DNA of 64,000 bases from Dactylorhiza incarnata (Eukaryota; Streptophyta; Magnoliopsida; Asparagales; Orchidaceae): positions 4,588,001 through 4,652,000 of the forward strand of contig JAWHQI010000166.1 of NCBI GenBank assembly GCA_033032865.1, given 5' to 3'. The translations under genes and the position numbers were made by a program. Of the stretch, positions 11,450 to 22,976 are shown one piece after another. Below the pieces are notes generated by a model. That model was not told the DNA's origin. It did no database searches and saw only the letters and a list, made by a program, of their open reading frames with translations. Within the stretch, counting starts at the first letter, position 1. The number at the start of each line of letters is the position of its first letter.

Positions 11450-11745
11450 TGATACCACGCTAATCATTTTCCTGCACAGGTAAGTAAGAGGGAAGATAGA
11501 AAAAGACGACGATGCACTGTTGTCTCAAAGCTACGAGGTAAGGAAGAGGGAAATTAGTATTCACTGCTTCACATTCAATCACAAAAGATCACATGCCCTG
11601 CCTCAACTATGGCCCGGGCTTTTAACAGCAACAAAGGCGGTTAGTTGCGGTTATAGAACTGTTCTCGCTTTCTACTACCGCTCAAACATACAAGTTTAAA
11701 ATTTCAAACATATATTAATGGTTACGCATAATTAATATTGCAACA
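11450..11745 (-). repeat. 5' LTR of the truncated Ty3 element
   Basis: The minus strand begins TGTTGCAATATTAATT at 11745 and ends GGTATCA at 11450, next to the primer site. No second LTR is present in the window, so the left boundary is set by the primer site and the right boundary by the TG end only. Confidence 0.6.
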
Positions 11746-11860
11746 CGCCTTCTCGTCGCCAAAGGAGGAAGGCTCACGCCTTTTCGTCGCCGGAGGAGGA
11801 AGGCTCACGCCTTCTCATCGCCGGAGGAGGAAGGCTCACACCTTCTCATCGCTGTCATTT
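11746..11860 (+). repeat. 31-bp minisatellite, about 3.5 copies
   Basis: The unit contains gccttctcgtcgccggagga and aaggctca, with starts at 11746, 11777, 11808 and 11839. The period of 31 is not a multiple of three, so the small frame across it changes reading in each copy. It starts exactly where the LTR ends. Confidence 0.85.
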
Positions 11861-12081
11861 TGTCGGAGAAGGAGAGCTCCGCGATCTGTGTCGAGCGAGC
11901 GACAAAACCCTAGGTTTTGGGAATAGGTGATTTTCCAAAATCTTAAGACCTACAGGTTTTGGCTGAAAACTAATGTCAGCGACATTTCTTTCCAAACGAA
12001 CAACGAAATTGGAATATGGAAATCCAATTCCAATTCTGTTGTGTCAATTCTTGCCAAACGAACGCACCCTAATATATTCTC
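11861..12081. other. spacer, possible MITE remnant
   Basis: The stretch contains the phrase ccaaacgaac twice (11992-12003 and 12054-12063). That phrase is common in terminal repeats of plant MITEs. No paired terminal repeat was confirmed. The last five bases, ttctc, are the target duplication of the next element. Confidence 0.35.
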
Positions 12082-13465
12082 TGTTGGAACCTTAGCTTTT
12101 GATTTGAGTTAGGATCCATCCCTTTTGTTAATAATCCATCTAAGAAAACTAAGGAAACATAAATTAAATATGATGCGATCGAATCGGAGAATATACATAA
12201 GAAAATAATATAAGCTCTCTGCGTTCGACGAATGTCTAACGGCGCTAGACAAATTCAAGACAGACAGCGCTCGACAAATTCCAGCCAGCTAGCGCTCGAC
12301 AAATTTCCATCAGAACAGCGTTCGACAAATGGCGAACTACGCTCGACGAATTCAGTCAGAATAATCTCAGCGGCCAGGCATTCTCTGAACGACGCTCGAC
12401 AAACTCAATCCAGCCATCTCAGCGGTCTACGAATTCCAAGATAGGGACAATCGCTCAGTACATCAGACGACGTGCTCAGCCCGACAAATGTCAAGCTGGG
12501 ATCGACGAATTTCTCTCTGAATTATTTTAATATCTTTTTCACTGTCTTTTGACTATTCCTTTTAGCCGTTGCAGATCAATCAATACTATTAGCCATTGCT
12601 GACTAGCTTTAATAAAAAAAAACGGCAGGTTATCTTCTCGAGGAGTCAAAGCATTGATGGAGACCCCAACTCTTTCCTTCTTCCCAAGAGAAGAATTCAA
12701 ATTAAGAGAAAAGGTTCTCAGATTATAAAAAAAAAGACAGTTACAGAGAAAGCAAAATAGAGAACACACGACAGAAATAAAGAGAAAATCAATTGTTCTT
12801 CATTGCTAATATCTTCCTGCAGATTACAAACATCCTGAGACACAAATCATAACTACTTGCTCAGGATCATCACTGCAAAAGAAGGAAGAAGAGGTTAAAA
12901 GAAGAGGCCTCCAGAACTGTCATCAAACCATATCATACAGGGGGAGCTCCAGATCTATTCAACACCACATTTGGATCTCCAAGAGTCTTCTTATACAGAG
13001 AAGAACAATATAATTTCTGTTTTCATTTTACTTCCTTACCCCATCCTGTAAAGGGTTATAACTCCCTTCAAAAGTTAACTCTTGGTGACAGGGCACCTTA
13101 GCAAAAACCTGCAGTTTGGTTAGAGCACCTTATCAACAGCTCACTTGGTGTGTGGACACCTTATCAAAAACCCCTTGGTGTGAGGGCACCTTATCAACAA
13201 CCTCCTAGTGGATTCCTACCAGTGGGTAGAAGAGTAGATGTACCAAGTTGAGGGGAACTACTATATTTTCTTGTGTCATCTGGATATGTTTTGTTTTTGT
13301 TTTATTTCCTTATTTGTTGTGCTGTGTTTTTTTTATATGCACCATAACTGTTTGTGTTTATTACTCAATCGGCAAACATCATATATTTATATATATCACT
13401 TACTTTAAAGCAAAACTTAATCAAGATCTTTTAATAAGATAAATTAGAACTAAACCTCCCTTTCA
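12082..13465 (+). repeat. 5' LTR of the gag-only Ty1 element
   Basis: The LTR starts TGTTGGAACC and ends CCTTTCA. A motif array (12225-12510) lies in its first third. A run of cttggtgt/ttatcaacag repeats (about 13080-13200) lies further along. Confidence 0.92.
12225..12510 (+). repeat. LTR array of CGACAAAT/CGACGAAT motifs
   Basis: About ten copies of gctcgacaaatt-like motifs at spacings near 20-25 bp. The same array is repeated in the 3' LTR (15168-15453). It is a candidate protein-binding cluster in U3; no factor is identified. Confidence 0.7.
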
Positions 13466-13467
13466 AT

Positions 13468-13479
13468 TGGTATCAGAGG
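13468..13479 (+). other. primer binding site, tRNA-iMet (11 of 12)
   Basis: The sequence TGGTATCAGAGG lies two bases after the 5' LTR. It differs from the usual TGGTATCAGAGC only in the last base. Confidence 0.85.
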
Positions 13480-13554
13480 AGTTGATTTTTTTTCTTTTTC
13501 ACAGGCTAACACCTGAAATCACAAAGATCACTTTTAGTTCTTAGGGTTTTCAAA

Positions 13555-14584
13555 ATGGCACAAGAAACCTTTCTGTTCTCAGATCCACCCATATTTAATT
13601 TAGATAATATCTCATTATGGCAAGTTAGAATTAAATTATATATGAATGCTATAGATGAAGAAATTTACAAATCTATTTTGACAGGACCTCCCCTCATATC
13701 ATCAAAGGCAGCTACACATGCATTACCTAGTTCCACGAGTCTCATGTCCCCTTCGAGAGCAATGAAAAGGGCCTGTTTATGTTGGTGCTGATATATCTTC
13801 TTCAAAGAAGACTACCAACAGAGAAACTGATGTCACTGCCCGTGTTTGCGAAATGAAGCCAGATAAATTCAAAGCTGGTACTGATGATGGGCAGGCTGAT
13901 AAACATAAAGGACCTTCCCCATCTTCATACTACTCAACATATGCAGATGCCAAAGCTATGCAGATCTTGACTCAATCTGTGTCAAAAGACATTCTTCAAA
14001 GAATTAAAGACTATACTTCTGCAAGTGGAATCTGGAACTCCCTCTCTAGGATGGTAAATGAACCCTCCTCTTCCATTACTCTAACTAAATGTATTTATGA
14101 TGCAGAACCATCGATAAATCTGAGTGGAGAAGAAAAAGAAAAGGAGCACAGAGCTAGAGCTTTCTGTATGATGGCCATAAATGGATCATACCAAAATCCA
14201 AATGCAGAAGCAGAGTTAGGAAAGGTAAATGAGGTAAAATCAAATCATAACTCTACCTCTAAAACTATTTTTAAACTAACACTCACAGATTCAATAACAA
14301 TAGACAAAGAAATTAAAAAGAAGTTAACAAGCATAAAGTATTTAACTTCTGAGAATAATAAAACTGAAGAAAAATCAAAAGCACAAAATAAATCAATTAA
14401 GGATGAATTGCTTAAAAATTGTCAAAATAACTTTAAAATAATTTCAAACATATATTTTAACGACTACAAAAGAAAACTTTCAATTAGTGTCAAAAATCAG
14501 ATTTTAAAGTTTTTAAGGCATATATTTCTAAAAGAACTTTCAAATGGTATTAAAAAGTTTTTCACCATTAAACTCCATTCCTAA
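13555..14584 (+). pseudogene. Ty1-type gag remnant (UBN2-like), two frames
   Basis: A first frame (13555-13791) starts MAQETFLFSDPPIFNLDNIS and includes an N-terminal gag motif with LWQVRIKLYM. After a break, a second frame (13853-14584) holds the core IKDYTSASGIWNSLSRM, typical of Ty1 gag (UBN2 family). A long Lys/Asn-rich tail of low similarity follows. Lesions separate the frames near 13791-13853. Gag would build the particle; the missing pol functions would have to come from a related element. Further gag-like fragments with stops lie at 14640-14850. Confidence 0.7.
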
Positions 14585-15010
14585 TAAGCAAGCATAAAAC
14601 TCATTTGAATATTAATGTCAGATAACTTCAATATTCTTATAGACCTTCTCCAAATTATGTTGAGCATTCTACTGTAGTTGCATTGATTAGAAATAATCAG
14701 AAGCACTGAGTGTGAGTCTCTTATGATAAGGGGATTCTTAAGAAGGAAGGTATCAGACAAAGATTCCTTAAAAATCCATTAAAGGTTGCTGCAATTGAAA
14801 ATTTTAATCCTTAGAAATCAAAGTCTAGGAAAGCAGAGTTGCTCAAATAATTTAAGAACAAAAAGCCCAAGTGAGAGAGAAAATGAGAAATTCAGAGAAA
14901 CCAAGTGAGAGAGAAAAGGAGAAAATAAAAATTAAAACTGTCGGCATCCTAAACCAAATAGGGGGAGACCACCAGGCCACTAGTTTTAATTTGATTTAGG
15001 ATCCCAACTC
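14585..15010 (+). other. non-coding remainder of the gag-only element
   Basis: AT-rich, with broken gag-like frames and purine-rich gagagaaa repeats (14871-14930). A first polypurine-like tract, aaatagggggaga, lies at about 14956-14968. Confidence 0.6.
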
Positions 15011-15024
15011 AAATAGGGGGAGAT
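15011..15024 (+). other. polypurine tract before the 3' LTR
   Basis: The sequence aaatagggggagat directly precedes the 3' LTR. An almost identical tract lies 55 bp upstream. Confidence 0.8.
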
Positions 15025-16415
15025 GGTTGGAACCTTAGCTTTTGATTTGAGTTAGGATCCATCCCTTTTGTTAAGAATCCATCTAAGAAAACTAAGGAAA
15101 CATAAATTAAATATGATGCGATCGAATCGGAGAATATACATAAGAAAATAATATAAGCTCTCTGCGTTCGACGAATGTCTAACGGCGCTCGACAAATTCA
15201 AGACAGACAGCGCTCGAAAAATTCCAGCCAGCCAGCGCTCGACAAATTTCCATCAGAACAGCGTTCGACAAATGGCGAACTGCGCTCGATGAATTCAGTC
15301 AGAATAATCTCAGCGGCCAGGCATTCTCTGAACGACGCTCAACAAACTCAATCCAGCCATCTCAGCGGTCTACAAATTCCAAGATAGGGACAATCACTCA
15401 GTACATCAGACGACGAGCTCAGCCCGACAAATGTCAAGCTGGGATCGACGAATTTCTCTCTAAATTATTTTAATATCTTTTTCACTGTCTTTTGACTATT
15501 CCTCTTAGCCGTTGCAGATCAATCAATACTATTAGCCGTTGCAGACTAGCTTTAATAAAAAGAAATGGCAGGTTATCTTCTCGAGGAGTCAAAGCATTGA
15601 TGGAGACCCCAGTTCTTTCCTTCTTCCCAAGAGAAGAATTCAAATTAAGAGAAAAGGTTCTCATATTATAAAAAAAAGGCAGTTACAGAGAAAGCAAAAT
15701 AGAGAACACATGACATAAATAAAGAGAAAATCAATTGTTCTTCATTGCTAACATCTTCCTGCAAATTACAAACATCCTGAGACACAAATCACAACTACTT
15801 GCTCAGGATCATCACTGTAAAAGAAGGAAGTAATGGTTAAAAGAAGAGGCCTCCAGATCTGTCATCAAACCATATCAGAGAGGGGGAGCTCTTCAACAAC
15901 AGATCTATTCAACACCACATTTGGATCTCCAAGAGTCTTCTTATACAGAGAAGAACAATATAATTTATGTTTTCATTTTACTTCCTTACCCCATCCTGTA
16001 CAGGGTTATAACTCCCTTCAAAAGTTAACTCTTGGTGACAGGGAACCTTAGCAAAAACCTGCAGTTTGGTTAGAGCACCTTATCAACAGCTCACCTGGTG
16101 TGTGGACACCTTATCAAAAACCCCTTAGTGTGAGGGCACCTTATCAACAACCTCCTAGTGGATTCCTACCAGTGGGTAGAAGAGTAGATGTACCCAGTTG
16201 AGGGGAACTACTATATTTTCTTGTGTCATTTGGATATGTTTTGTTTTTGTTTTATTTCCTTATTTGCTATGCTGTGTTTTTTTTATATGCACCATAACTG
16301 TTTGTGTTTATTACTCAATCAGCAAACATCATATATTTATATATATCACTTACTTTAAAGCAAAACTTAATCAAGATCTTTTAATAAGATAAATTAGAAC
16401 TAAACCTCCCTTTCA
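15025..16415 (+). repeat. 3' LTR of the gag-only Ty1 element
   Basis: A near copy of 12082-13465. Its first base is G instead of T, so the TG terminus has mutated. It ends CCTTTCA before the TTCTC target duplication. Confidence 0.92.
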
Positions 16416-16420
16416 TTCTC

Positions 16421-16592
16421 TTTCGACACTGAATGGTTGTAAAAGATAAAAAGCCAAAAATAAGCCCTAACCTAGGCGACGGTCAACTGTTGTGAGGAGC
16501 TCCAGCGCTGAGGGCTCAGGAGATGGAGGTTCCAACCTTAACGACGTGCAACGAGGTTGGGCAGCTCCGCAAAATTGCAGCTTCTGTTTCAG
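16421..16592. other. spacer between the gag-only element and E1
   Basis: GC-moderate sequence that continues after removal of both elements. No gene is recognised. Confidence 0.4.
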
Positions 16593-16760
16593 GCGAGTGA
16601 TAAGTAATAAAATATATGTATTTTTAGTATAATTATTAGTATAGTTTTAATTAATATTATGAATTTTCTATGTAAATTAATGAATAAATTGCTTCTTTAT
16701 TATTTCTGGTTTCTAACTTAGTTTTATTTTTGTTTTTGCATTTTTTGCAAAATTTTCCCA

Positions 16761-17236
16761 GGTCACGCCCTCGGTCACGCCCGTGACCAAGGGCGTGTAA
16801 TTTTAAAGATCAAATATCAACGGGACGGCTCAATTCAGATCAAATCCCGACAAATCGCTCAAGTCACGCCCTCGGTCACGCCCGTGACCAAGGGCGTGTA
16901 AATTTAAAGATCTGCGCCCGACGAATTCCTTTCCAGCTCACTCCAGTTGACCAAGTCACGCCCGTGACTCTACAAGTCACGCCCGTGTTCCAGCAGAGTC
17001 ACGCCTGTGAGCCGCTAGCGCGTCACGTCTCGAAGCCGCGCCCATGCTGCCGACATCAGCCACCCATAGTCACGCCCGTGACTCACAAAGTCACGCCCGT
17101 GACATACCAAGTCAGCCCGTGTGCAGCCATGTTTGACGGCCAGACCTTCCAGAAGGCGGCGAATACAGCCGAGCAAATGTCACGCCCTAAGTCACGGCCG
17201 TGACATTCAAGTCACGCCCGTGACCTAGGGCGTGTA
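16761..17236 (+). promoter_or_regulatory. array of gtcacgcccgtgac dyads upstream of the E1 TATA box
   Basis: More than ten copies of the inverted-repeat motif gtcacgcccgtgac or its halves. Some lie inside larger near-palindromes, such as 16764-16797, where cacgccc and gggcgtg arms flank the core. The array ends about 17 bp before the TATA box. The same array lies in the 3' LTR at 26161-26636. An enhancer-like role is inferred from position. CACG/CGTG cores would suit bZIP or bHLH factors. Confidence 0.7.
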
Positions 17237-17749
17237 AAACTCAAATTTTCCCTATAAAGAGAGGGGCTCGGCTGAAGTATTTTTCATCCGAATTTTGAGT
17301 AGTTCTTGTGGTATTGTGAGTTCTTTTGAGTGATTGTGAGCTTCTCTTATGCAATTCAATTTAAGTTCGTTTGTAGTTTTTTTTTTCCGTCTTCCTAGTC
17401 TAGTTGTAATGCTGATTTCAGAAATAAAATGATGTTTTTCTCGTTTGGATCATCTTCTTTTTATTAATGTTAGCGTGTGTGCGTGTATGAGTTTAGCTTT
17501 ATTGCTTTCATAATTTAGTTTTATTGCTTTTATAGTTAGGTTTATTGCTTTCATAATTTAGGTTTACTGTTTTCATAGCTTAGATTTACAAGCTTTCATA
17601 AAATAGTTTTATCGTTTTCTTTTTCGCCTTATTTTATCGCTTTCATTTTAAACGCTTTCTTTTCAGTTTTTTTTAGAGTGTGTGCGTGTATGAGATTATA
17701 TTTTTTTTTGTAACTTAGTTTTATTTCAATCTTTATATAACTGCGATAT

Positions 17750-17945
17750 ACCACCCCCATCTTGAATAAGAGGCTAATTTACTTTAGCATTTATTTAAGT
17801 CGGTTGGGACGGATATTATTTCTGCACCTTTTATAAGTCTTTTCATTTCTATACCACCCCCTTCTTGAATAAGAGGCTAAGAACTTTTTAGCGCTTGTTT
17901 AAGGTGGTTGGGACGGATACTATTACTGTTTTTATATAAGTCTTT
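17750..17945 (+). repeat. tandem duplication in E1 R-U5
   Basis: Two neighbouring copies share taccacccccttcttgaata and ggttgggacggata (about 17752-17826 and 17850-17932). A weaker third copy lies near 18009-18075. The copies are repeated in the 3' LTR. Confidence 0.65.
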
Positions 17946-19065
17946 TTATTTCCTTTTTATCCGCTTATATCCGCTTTAATTATTAAACATGTATTTTTCA
18001 ACCGATAATGCCGTCTCCATTCCGATGAGTGGCTAATTTCCTTTAGCACACGACGTCGAAGAGCATTGGGACACAAAAATAGTTTTTCTATAAAATTAAA
18101 ACATCTCTTTCTAAAATAATTAATGCTTAAGGTTTACCCGAGAATCATGTTGAGTGGAGCCACATAATCGATGTGTGGTTTTCATTTCCATTTTCGTACC
18201 TAGTTAGCCGAGAGGCTCGTGCATACGGATTGATCGCTCACGGGTAAAGAGAACTGCGCTCTACCCTCGAGAGAGGACGAAGTAATTCTCCCGAATTGGG
18301 AATAAAAACCCAATAGCGGGGTTCACAACATAAAGCGAGTATTAAGAAGATTCGATTGTAGAACGAGAGTTCGGTCGAATATTCATAATCTCAGGTGGGC
18401 GTACCTTCGAGAGAGGAGCGTTCATAATTATGGAACCTCCACGGCCAAGTCATTTTAATATTTTGAAAAGCCATCACTTTTAATTCTACGAAAAAAATCT
18501 ATTTTCGTCTCAAGGTAATTCGACGTCGAGCGCTATCTTTCTCATCGCTTAGAACTCTAGTTAATTGCTTATTATCGTCTTTCGCATTTTATCACTTAGA
18601 ACTCTAGTTAAACCAACTAAAAATATTATTCTGATAAAATAATAGTTCGTTCCTTGAAGTAGCATAATCAACACGACCCGCGGAAATATACGATCCCGAT
18701 ATTTTCAAAAAAAATATCCTGTATTACTTGCGATAAGGTATACTTGCCTTTATCAAATGATTAATTTGGACTAAGAATTCAAACACAGCTTTCCAAACTC
18801 ATTTAGTGCAAAACTCTCCTTTTCTACTTTTCAATAAATAGAATTCGGCGTTGTAGCCGAGGCGTAATTGTCAATATTTCGAAAGAAGAAAAAGACCGTT
18901 ACTTCTATCCTTCAATAGGATAACGGTTAATTTCTCAAAGTAGGAGTACTTGCGAGACTCTTCGAAAACATCCGCCAATTCTAAACTCTTAATATAAAGG
19001 TTATCTTTTATTTATAAAATAAAAGAAGAAGTCCAACCCAAAAAACAAAATCATCATCAAGTTTT

Positions 19066-19083
19066 TGGCGCCGTTGCCGGGGA
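19066..19083 (+). other. primer binding site, tRNA-Asp
   Basis: TGGCGCCGTTGCCGGGGA matches, over 18 bases, the complement of the 3' end of plant tRNA-Asp (GUC) with CCA. It starts six bases after the LTR. Athila elements are known to use tRNA-Asp. Confidence 0.9.
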
Positions 19084-19267
19084 CCTTTGTGTTGTTATTT
19101 GAAAGTAGGAACTGCTATTAATTTTATTCCTTATCTATATATTTTTACTAAAAAACAAAAAAATACAAAAAAGTAATATAAAAAATATATATAAAAACTT
19201 ATATTTAATAAAAAACTAATAATAATAAGAAAACAAAAAAATTCCCAAAAAAAAATGTCTTTAGTAT

Positions 19268-21127
19268 ATGACCCGAGGAAGCTCGTCGAACGATTCGACT
19301 ATTCCTTTTGACCCCGAAATCGAGCGCACTCTTCGTGAGCGTATCCGATCTCGTGATCAAAACTTACTCGAAACCCCCGAAGAGTCAATCGGAGATACTG
19401 CAAATATGGGCGATCCAATTCCAAATGCGGCCTCGGCCCGGACCATGGCATATTATGCCCGGCCGAATTTGGACGATACAAGATCAAGTATTACTCGCCC
19501 AACAGTTAATAATAATAATTTCGAAATAAAATCCAGCATAATTCAAATGGCACAACAGTCGATTCAGTTCGACGGTTTGCCAGATGAGGACCCAAATCAG
19601 CACCTTTCAAACTTTTTAGAAATAAGCGACACCTTTAAAATTAATGGCGTCACTGATGACGCCATTCGTTTACGCTTATTTCCATTTTCGCTACGGTTAA
19701 AAGCCAAATTGTGGTTGACTTCTCTTCCGAGAGGGTCCATAACCACGTGGGCCCAATTGACGGAATTTTTCTTAACTAAGTATTTTCCTCCGTCAAAAAC
19801 CGCAAAACTACGCACGGATATCACATCCTTTGTGCAATTCGATTCCGAGTCTCTTTATGAGACTTGGGAGCGTTTTAAAGAATATTTGTGTAGGTGTCCT
19901 CATCATGCGCTACCAACTTGGCTACAGGTCCAGACGTTTTATAATGGTTTAAATTTTTCTACGCGACAGATGATTGATGCGGCCTCCGGGGGAACGTTAA
20001 ACAACAAAACCCCGGAGACCGCTCAAGCTCTGATCGACGAAATGGCCATGAACGCGTACCAATGGAACGTGCCAAGGTCACGTCCTAATAAACCGGCTGG
20101 TCTTTTTGAAGTGGACGCCACTACTTTCTTAGCCTCACAGGTAGAGCGACTAAGTAAGCAGGTGGCGGAGATGACTGTTTCCTCCTCCACTCCCGCTTGG
20201 AATAATAATAATAATAATAACGTAATCGAAGAATCGGTGGATTACCTCGGTAATCCGGTTAGGCCCCCCTTCAAACCTAATAACAACCCGTATGGTAATA
20301 ATTATAATCCGGGTTGGAGGACCCACCCTAATTTCTCCTGGAGCAATCCTAACAATGCTCAGAGGCCCCCAAATATGAATCCCCAAGGATTTCCGCAAGG
20401 ATTTCCGCAGGGATTCCAGCCTCCTCCTCCAAAACCTTCGCCGCTCGAAGATGTTTTGTCTAAATACATCGCGTCCAACGATTCAAATATCCGAAATCTT
20501 ACCGGATCGATTAAAAACTTGGAAAACCAGGTTGGACAACTTGCAAAGATGGTCTCCGAGCGGCCATACGGAGCTCTACCAGGGAATACGGAGCCGAACC
20601 CCAGGGAAAATGCCAACGCTATAACCCTTCAAAGCGGCAAGGAGGTCGTCTCCCCATTGCGGGTTGAGCCTAAGGTATGCATTTCGCCTCCGACCCCTCC
20701 ACCCTCTTCTTCGATTCTAATTGCTCCGGATTCTCCGGTTGCGCCGAATGTTTCGAATCCTCGAATTCCATACCCGTTTAAAATTAATAAAGAGAAGGAG
20801 GACGAAAATTATAAATTTTTTTTGCGTATTTTAAAACAAATTCAAATAAACGTCCCCTTCTGCGAGGCACTCTCCCAAATGCCGAAATATGCGAAATATC
20901 TTAAGGAGTTGCTTTCTAATAAAAAGCGACTCGAGGATGTTTCGCGTGTTTCCCTTAACGCGGAATGTTCGGCTGTTCTCCTTAACAAATTGCCGCCAAA
21001 ACTGAACGACCCGCGACGGTTCTCCATCCCGTGTCTCTTTGGCAATATGTTAATAAAGTACGCTCTTGCGGACTTAGGCGCCAGCATTAATTTGATGCCT
21101 TTTTCTCTTTTCAAAAACTCAATTTAG
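19268..21127 (+). pseudogene. Athila gag and protease start (619 codons)
   Basis: The frame begins at an ATG with MTRGSSSNDSTIPFDPEIER. It contains the gag capsid domain at about residues 95-240 (SLYETWERFKEYLCRCPHHA, WLQVQTFYNGL) and an Asn/Pro-rich stretch coded by AAT repeats. A C-terminal region follows (PFCEALSQMPKYAKYLKELL). It ends in the protease active site region ADLGASINLMP, at about residue 606. No zinc knuckle is visible. A one-base loss in an A run near 21113-21117 shifts the frame, so the protease is split from pol. Confidence 0.9.
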
Positions 21128-22965
21128 GCATCCCAAGTCCAACAAAAATGAGCATCCAACTCGCGGATTGCTCGGTAAAGTACCCAATAGGGGTAGCGGA
21201 GGATGTTCTGGTCAAGGTCGACAAGTTTATCTTCCCGGTAGACTTTGTCATCCTGGACATAGAGGAGGACGTCGAGGTACCCATCATCCTCGGTTACCCC
21301 TTCCTCGCAACCTCCCGTGCGTTAATCGATGTCAGTAACGGTCGCCTCGTCCTTCGAGTTGGAGACGACGAAATTACTTTACATATCAACCCCTCCATGC
21401 GGAACTCACTATCGAATGATGATTCATGTTTCAATTTGGAATCCGCGTTTATGGACGAGTGTTCTTCTCTTTCGGAATTGTTATCTTTAATGATAGACGA
21501 TTCAGATATGGCGAATCAACCTCCTTTAGACGAATTACCGCCAAATTCGCCTTTCGAGTCTTTTGATTCGAAAGATTTAAAAATCTCCACTTCCTATGAA
21601 GAACCTCCGGTCTTAGAGCTTAAGCAACTCCCCGACCATTTAAAATATGTTTTTCTAGCTGCGAACTTAAAACTTCCGGTTATAATATCGTCTACTTTAA
21701 CCGATTCGGAAACATCCGAATTGGTTGAAGTTTTATCTAAACATCGCCGTGCAATTGCATGGCAAATTTTCGATATCAGGGGAATTACCCCCTCATTCTG
21801 CTCCCACAAAATTTTTCTCGAAGAAAACCCCCGCAAAACAATTCAGCCTCAACGACGACTTAACCCGAACATGCGGGAAGTCGTTAAGACTGAAATTATT
21901 AAACTCCTCGACGCGGGGATTATCTATCCTATTTCCGACAGTACGTGGGTAAGCCCCGTACAAGTCGTCCCAAAAAAGGGCGGTATAACGGTCGTGGCAA
22001 ACACGAATAATGAATTAATCCCAACTCGTACTGTTACAGGTTGGAGGGTGTGCATCGACTACAGAAAACTAAATGATGCCACCAGAAAAGACCACTTTCC
22101 GTTACCGTTTATTGATCAAATCTTAGAACGTCTCTCCGGTCATCCTTTTTATTGCTTCCTTGATGGTCTCTCGGGATTTTTCCAAATCCCTATTTCACCC
22201 GAGGACCAAGAAAAAACGACTTTTACTTGCCCTTTCGGCACCTTCGCATATCGAAGGATGCCGTTTTGCCTCTGTAACGCGCCAACTACATTCCAAAGAT
22301 GTATGCTGGCAATATTTGGCGAGCTAGTAGAAGACATAATGAAAGTCTTCATGGATGACTTCTCCGTCTTTGGAGACTCTTTTAAAAATTGTCTAAAAAA
22401 TTTAGATAGAGTCCTCCAACGGTGCGAGGAGACGAACTTAGTCTTGAACTGGGAGAAATGCAACTTCATGGTCCGAGAGGGTTTAGTCCTCGGCCATAAA
22501 ATTTCTTCCAAGGGGATGGAGGTCGATAGGGCCAAAGTCGCTATAATTGAACAACTTCCTGTTCCTTCGAACGTCAAATCAATTAGAAGTTTTCTTGGCC
22601 ACACAGGTTTTTATCAGCGGTTTATTCAAGATTTTTCAAAAATAACCAAACCGCTAACTCACCTCCTGGAAAAGGATTCCCCATTCATTTTTGACACGGC
22701 CTGCGTAGAGGCATTTGATTTTATAAAAAAGCAACTTATCAATTCTCCAATTTTGGTGGCGCCAGATTGGTCCCTTCCGTTCGAGATTTTGTACGACGCG
22801 AGCGATATCGCGGTAGGAGCTGTCTTAGGCCAACGCGTAAGTAAATATTTTCATCCAATATATTACGCTTCTCGCACACTCAATGCCGCACATGCTAACT
22901 ATACAACGACGAAAAAGGAACTTCTTGCCGTCATCTTTGCTTTAATAAATTCAGGCCTTACGTAA
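21128..22965 (+). pseudogene. Athila protease end, reverse transcriptase and RNase H start
   Basis: The frame continues the protease fold (VILDIEEDVEVPIILGYPFL), then a linker, then RT with [60 protein letters not shown] and the catalytic FMDDFSVFG (about 22345-22372). The RNase H start is FEILYDASDIAVGAVLG. The usual FGLCNAP has FCLCNAP. A one-base lesion near 22942 ends the frame in the middle of RNase H. Confidence 0.92.
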
Positions 22966-22976
22966 CACTTTCACAC

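Larger units (their letters stand above)
9140..11745 (-). mobile_element. truncated Ty3 (chromovirus-like) LTR retrotransposon
   Basis: On the minus strand the order is LTR (11745-11450), iMet primer site, gag, protease, and reverse transcriptase up to the palm. It then stops abruptly at the CACTA end (9139/9140). RNase H, integrase and the 3' LTR are missing. The short LTR of about 296 bp, the iMet primer site and the gag-protease-RT sequence style suggest a Reina- or Galadriel-like chromovirus. The lineage is uncertain without the integrase and chromodomain. Confidence 0.75.
12082..16415 (+). mobile_element. gag-only Ty1 LTR retrotransposon (non-autonomous)
   Basis: Two LTRs of about 1.38 kb (12082-13465 and 15025-16415) flank only 1.56 kb of internal DNA. 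The target duplication TTCTC is perfect (12077-12081 and 16416-16420). There is an iMet-type primer site after the 5' LTR and a polypurine tract before the 3' LTR. The interior encodes gag remnants and no protease, integrase or RT. The two gggggaga tracts before the 3' LTR recall Sireviruses. It fits the TR-GAG type of non-autonomous element. Confidence 0.9.
16598..19059 (+). repeat. 5' LTR of E1
   Basis: The LTR starts TGATAAGTAATAAAATATAT and ends ATCATCATCA. In order it carries a palindromic motif array (16761-17236), a TATA box (tataaag, 17253-17259), and a long R-U5 region with a tandem duplication of about 100 bp (17750-17940). Confidence 0.95.

Noticed and set aside
16761..17236. Regularly repeated short motifs that might suggest a CRISPR-like array
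   Set aside because: The spacers are irregular, the motif is palindromic and lies in an LTR U3, and the same array occurs in the partner LTR. The host is a plant.
19299..19487. Minus-strand frames opposite E1 gag and pol
   Set aside because: They are shadows of the well supported forward gag-pol frames.
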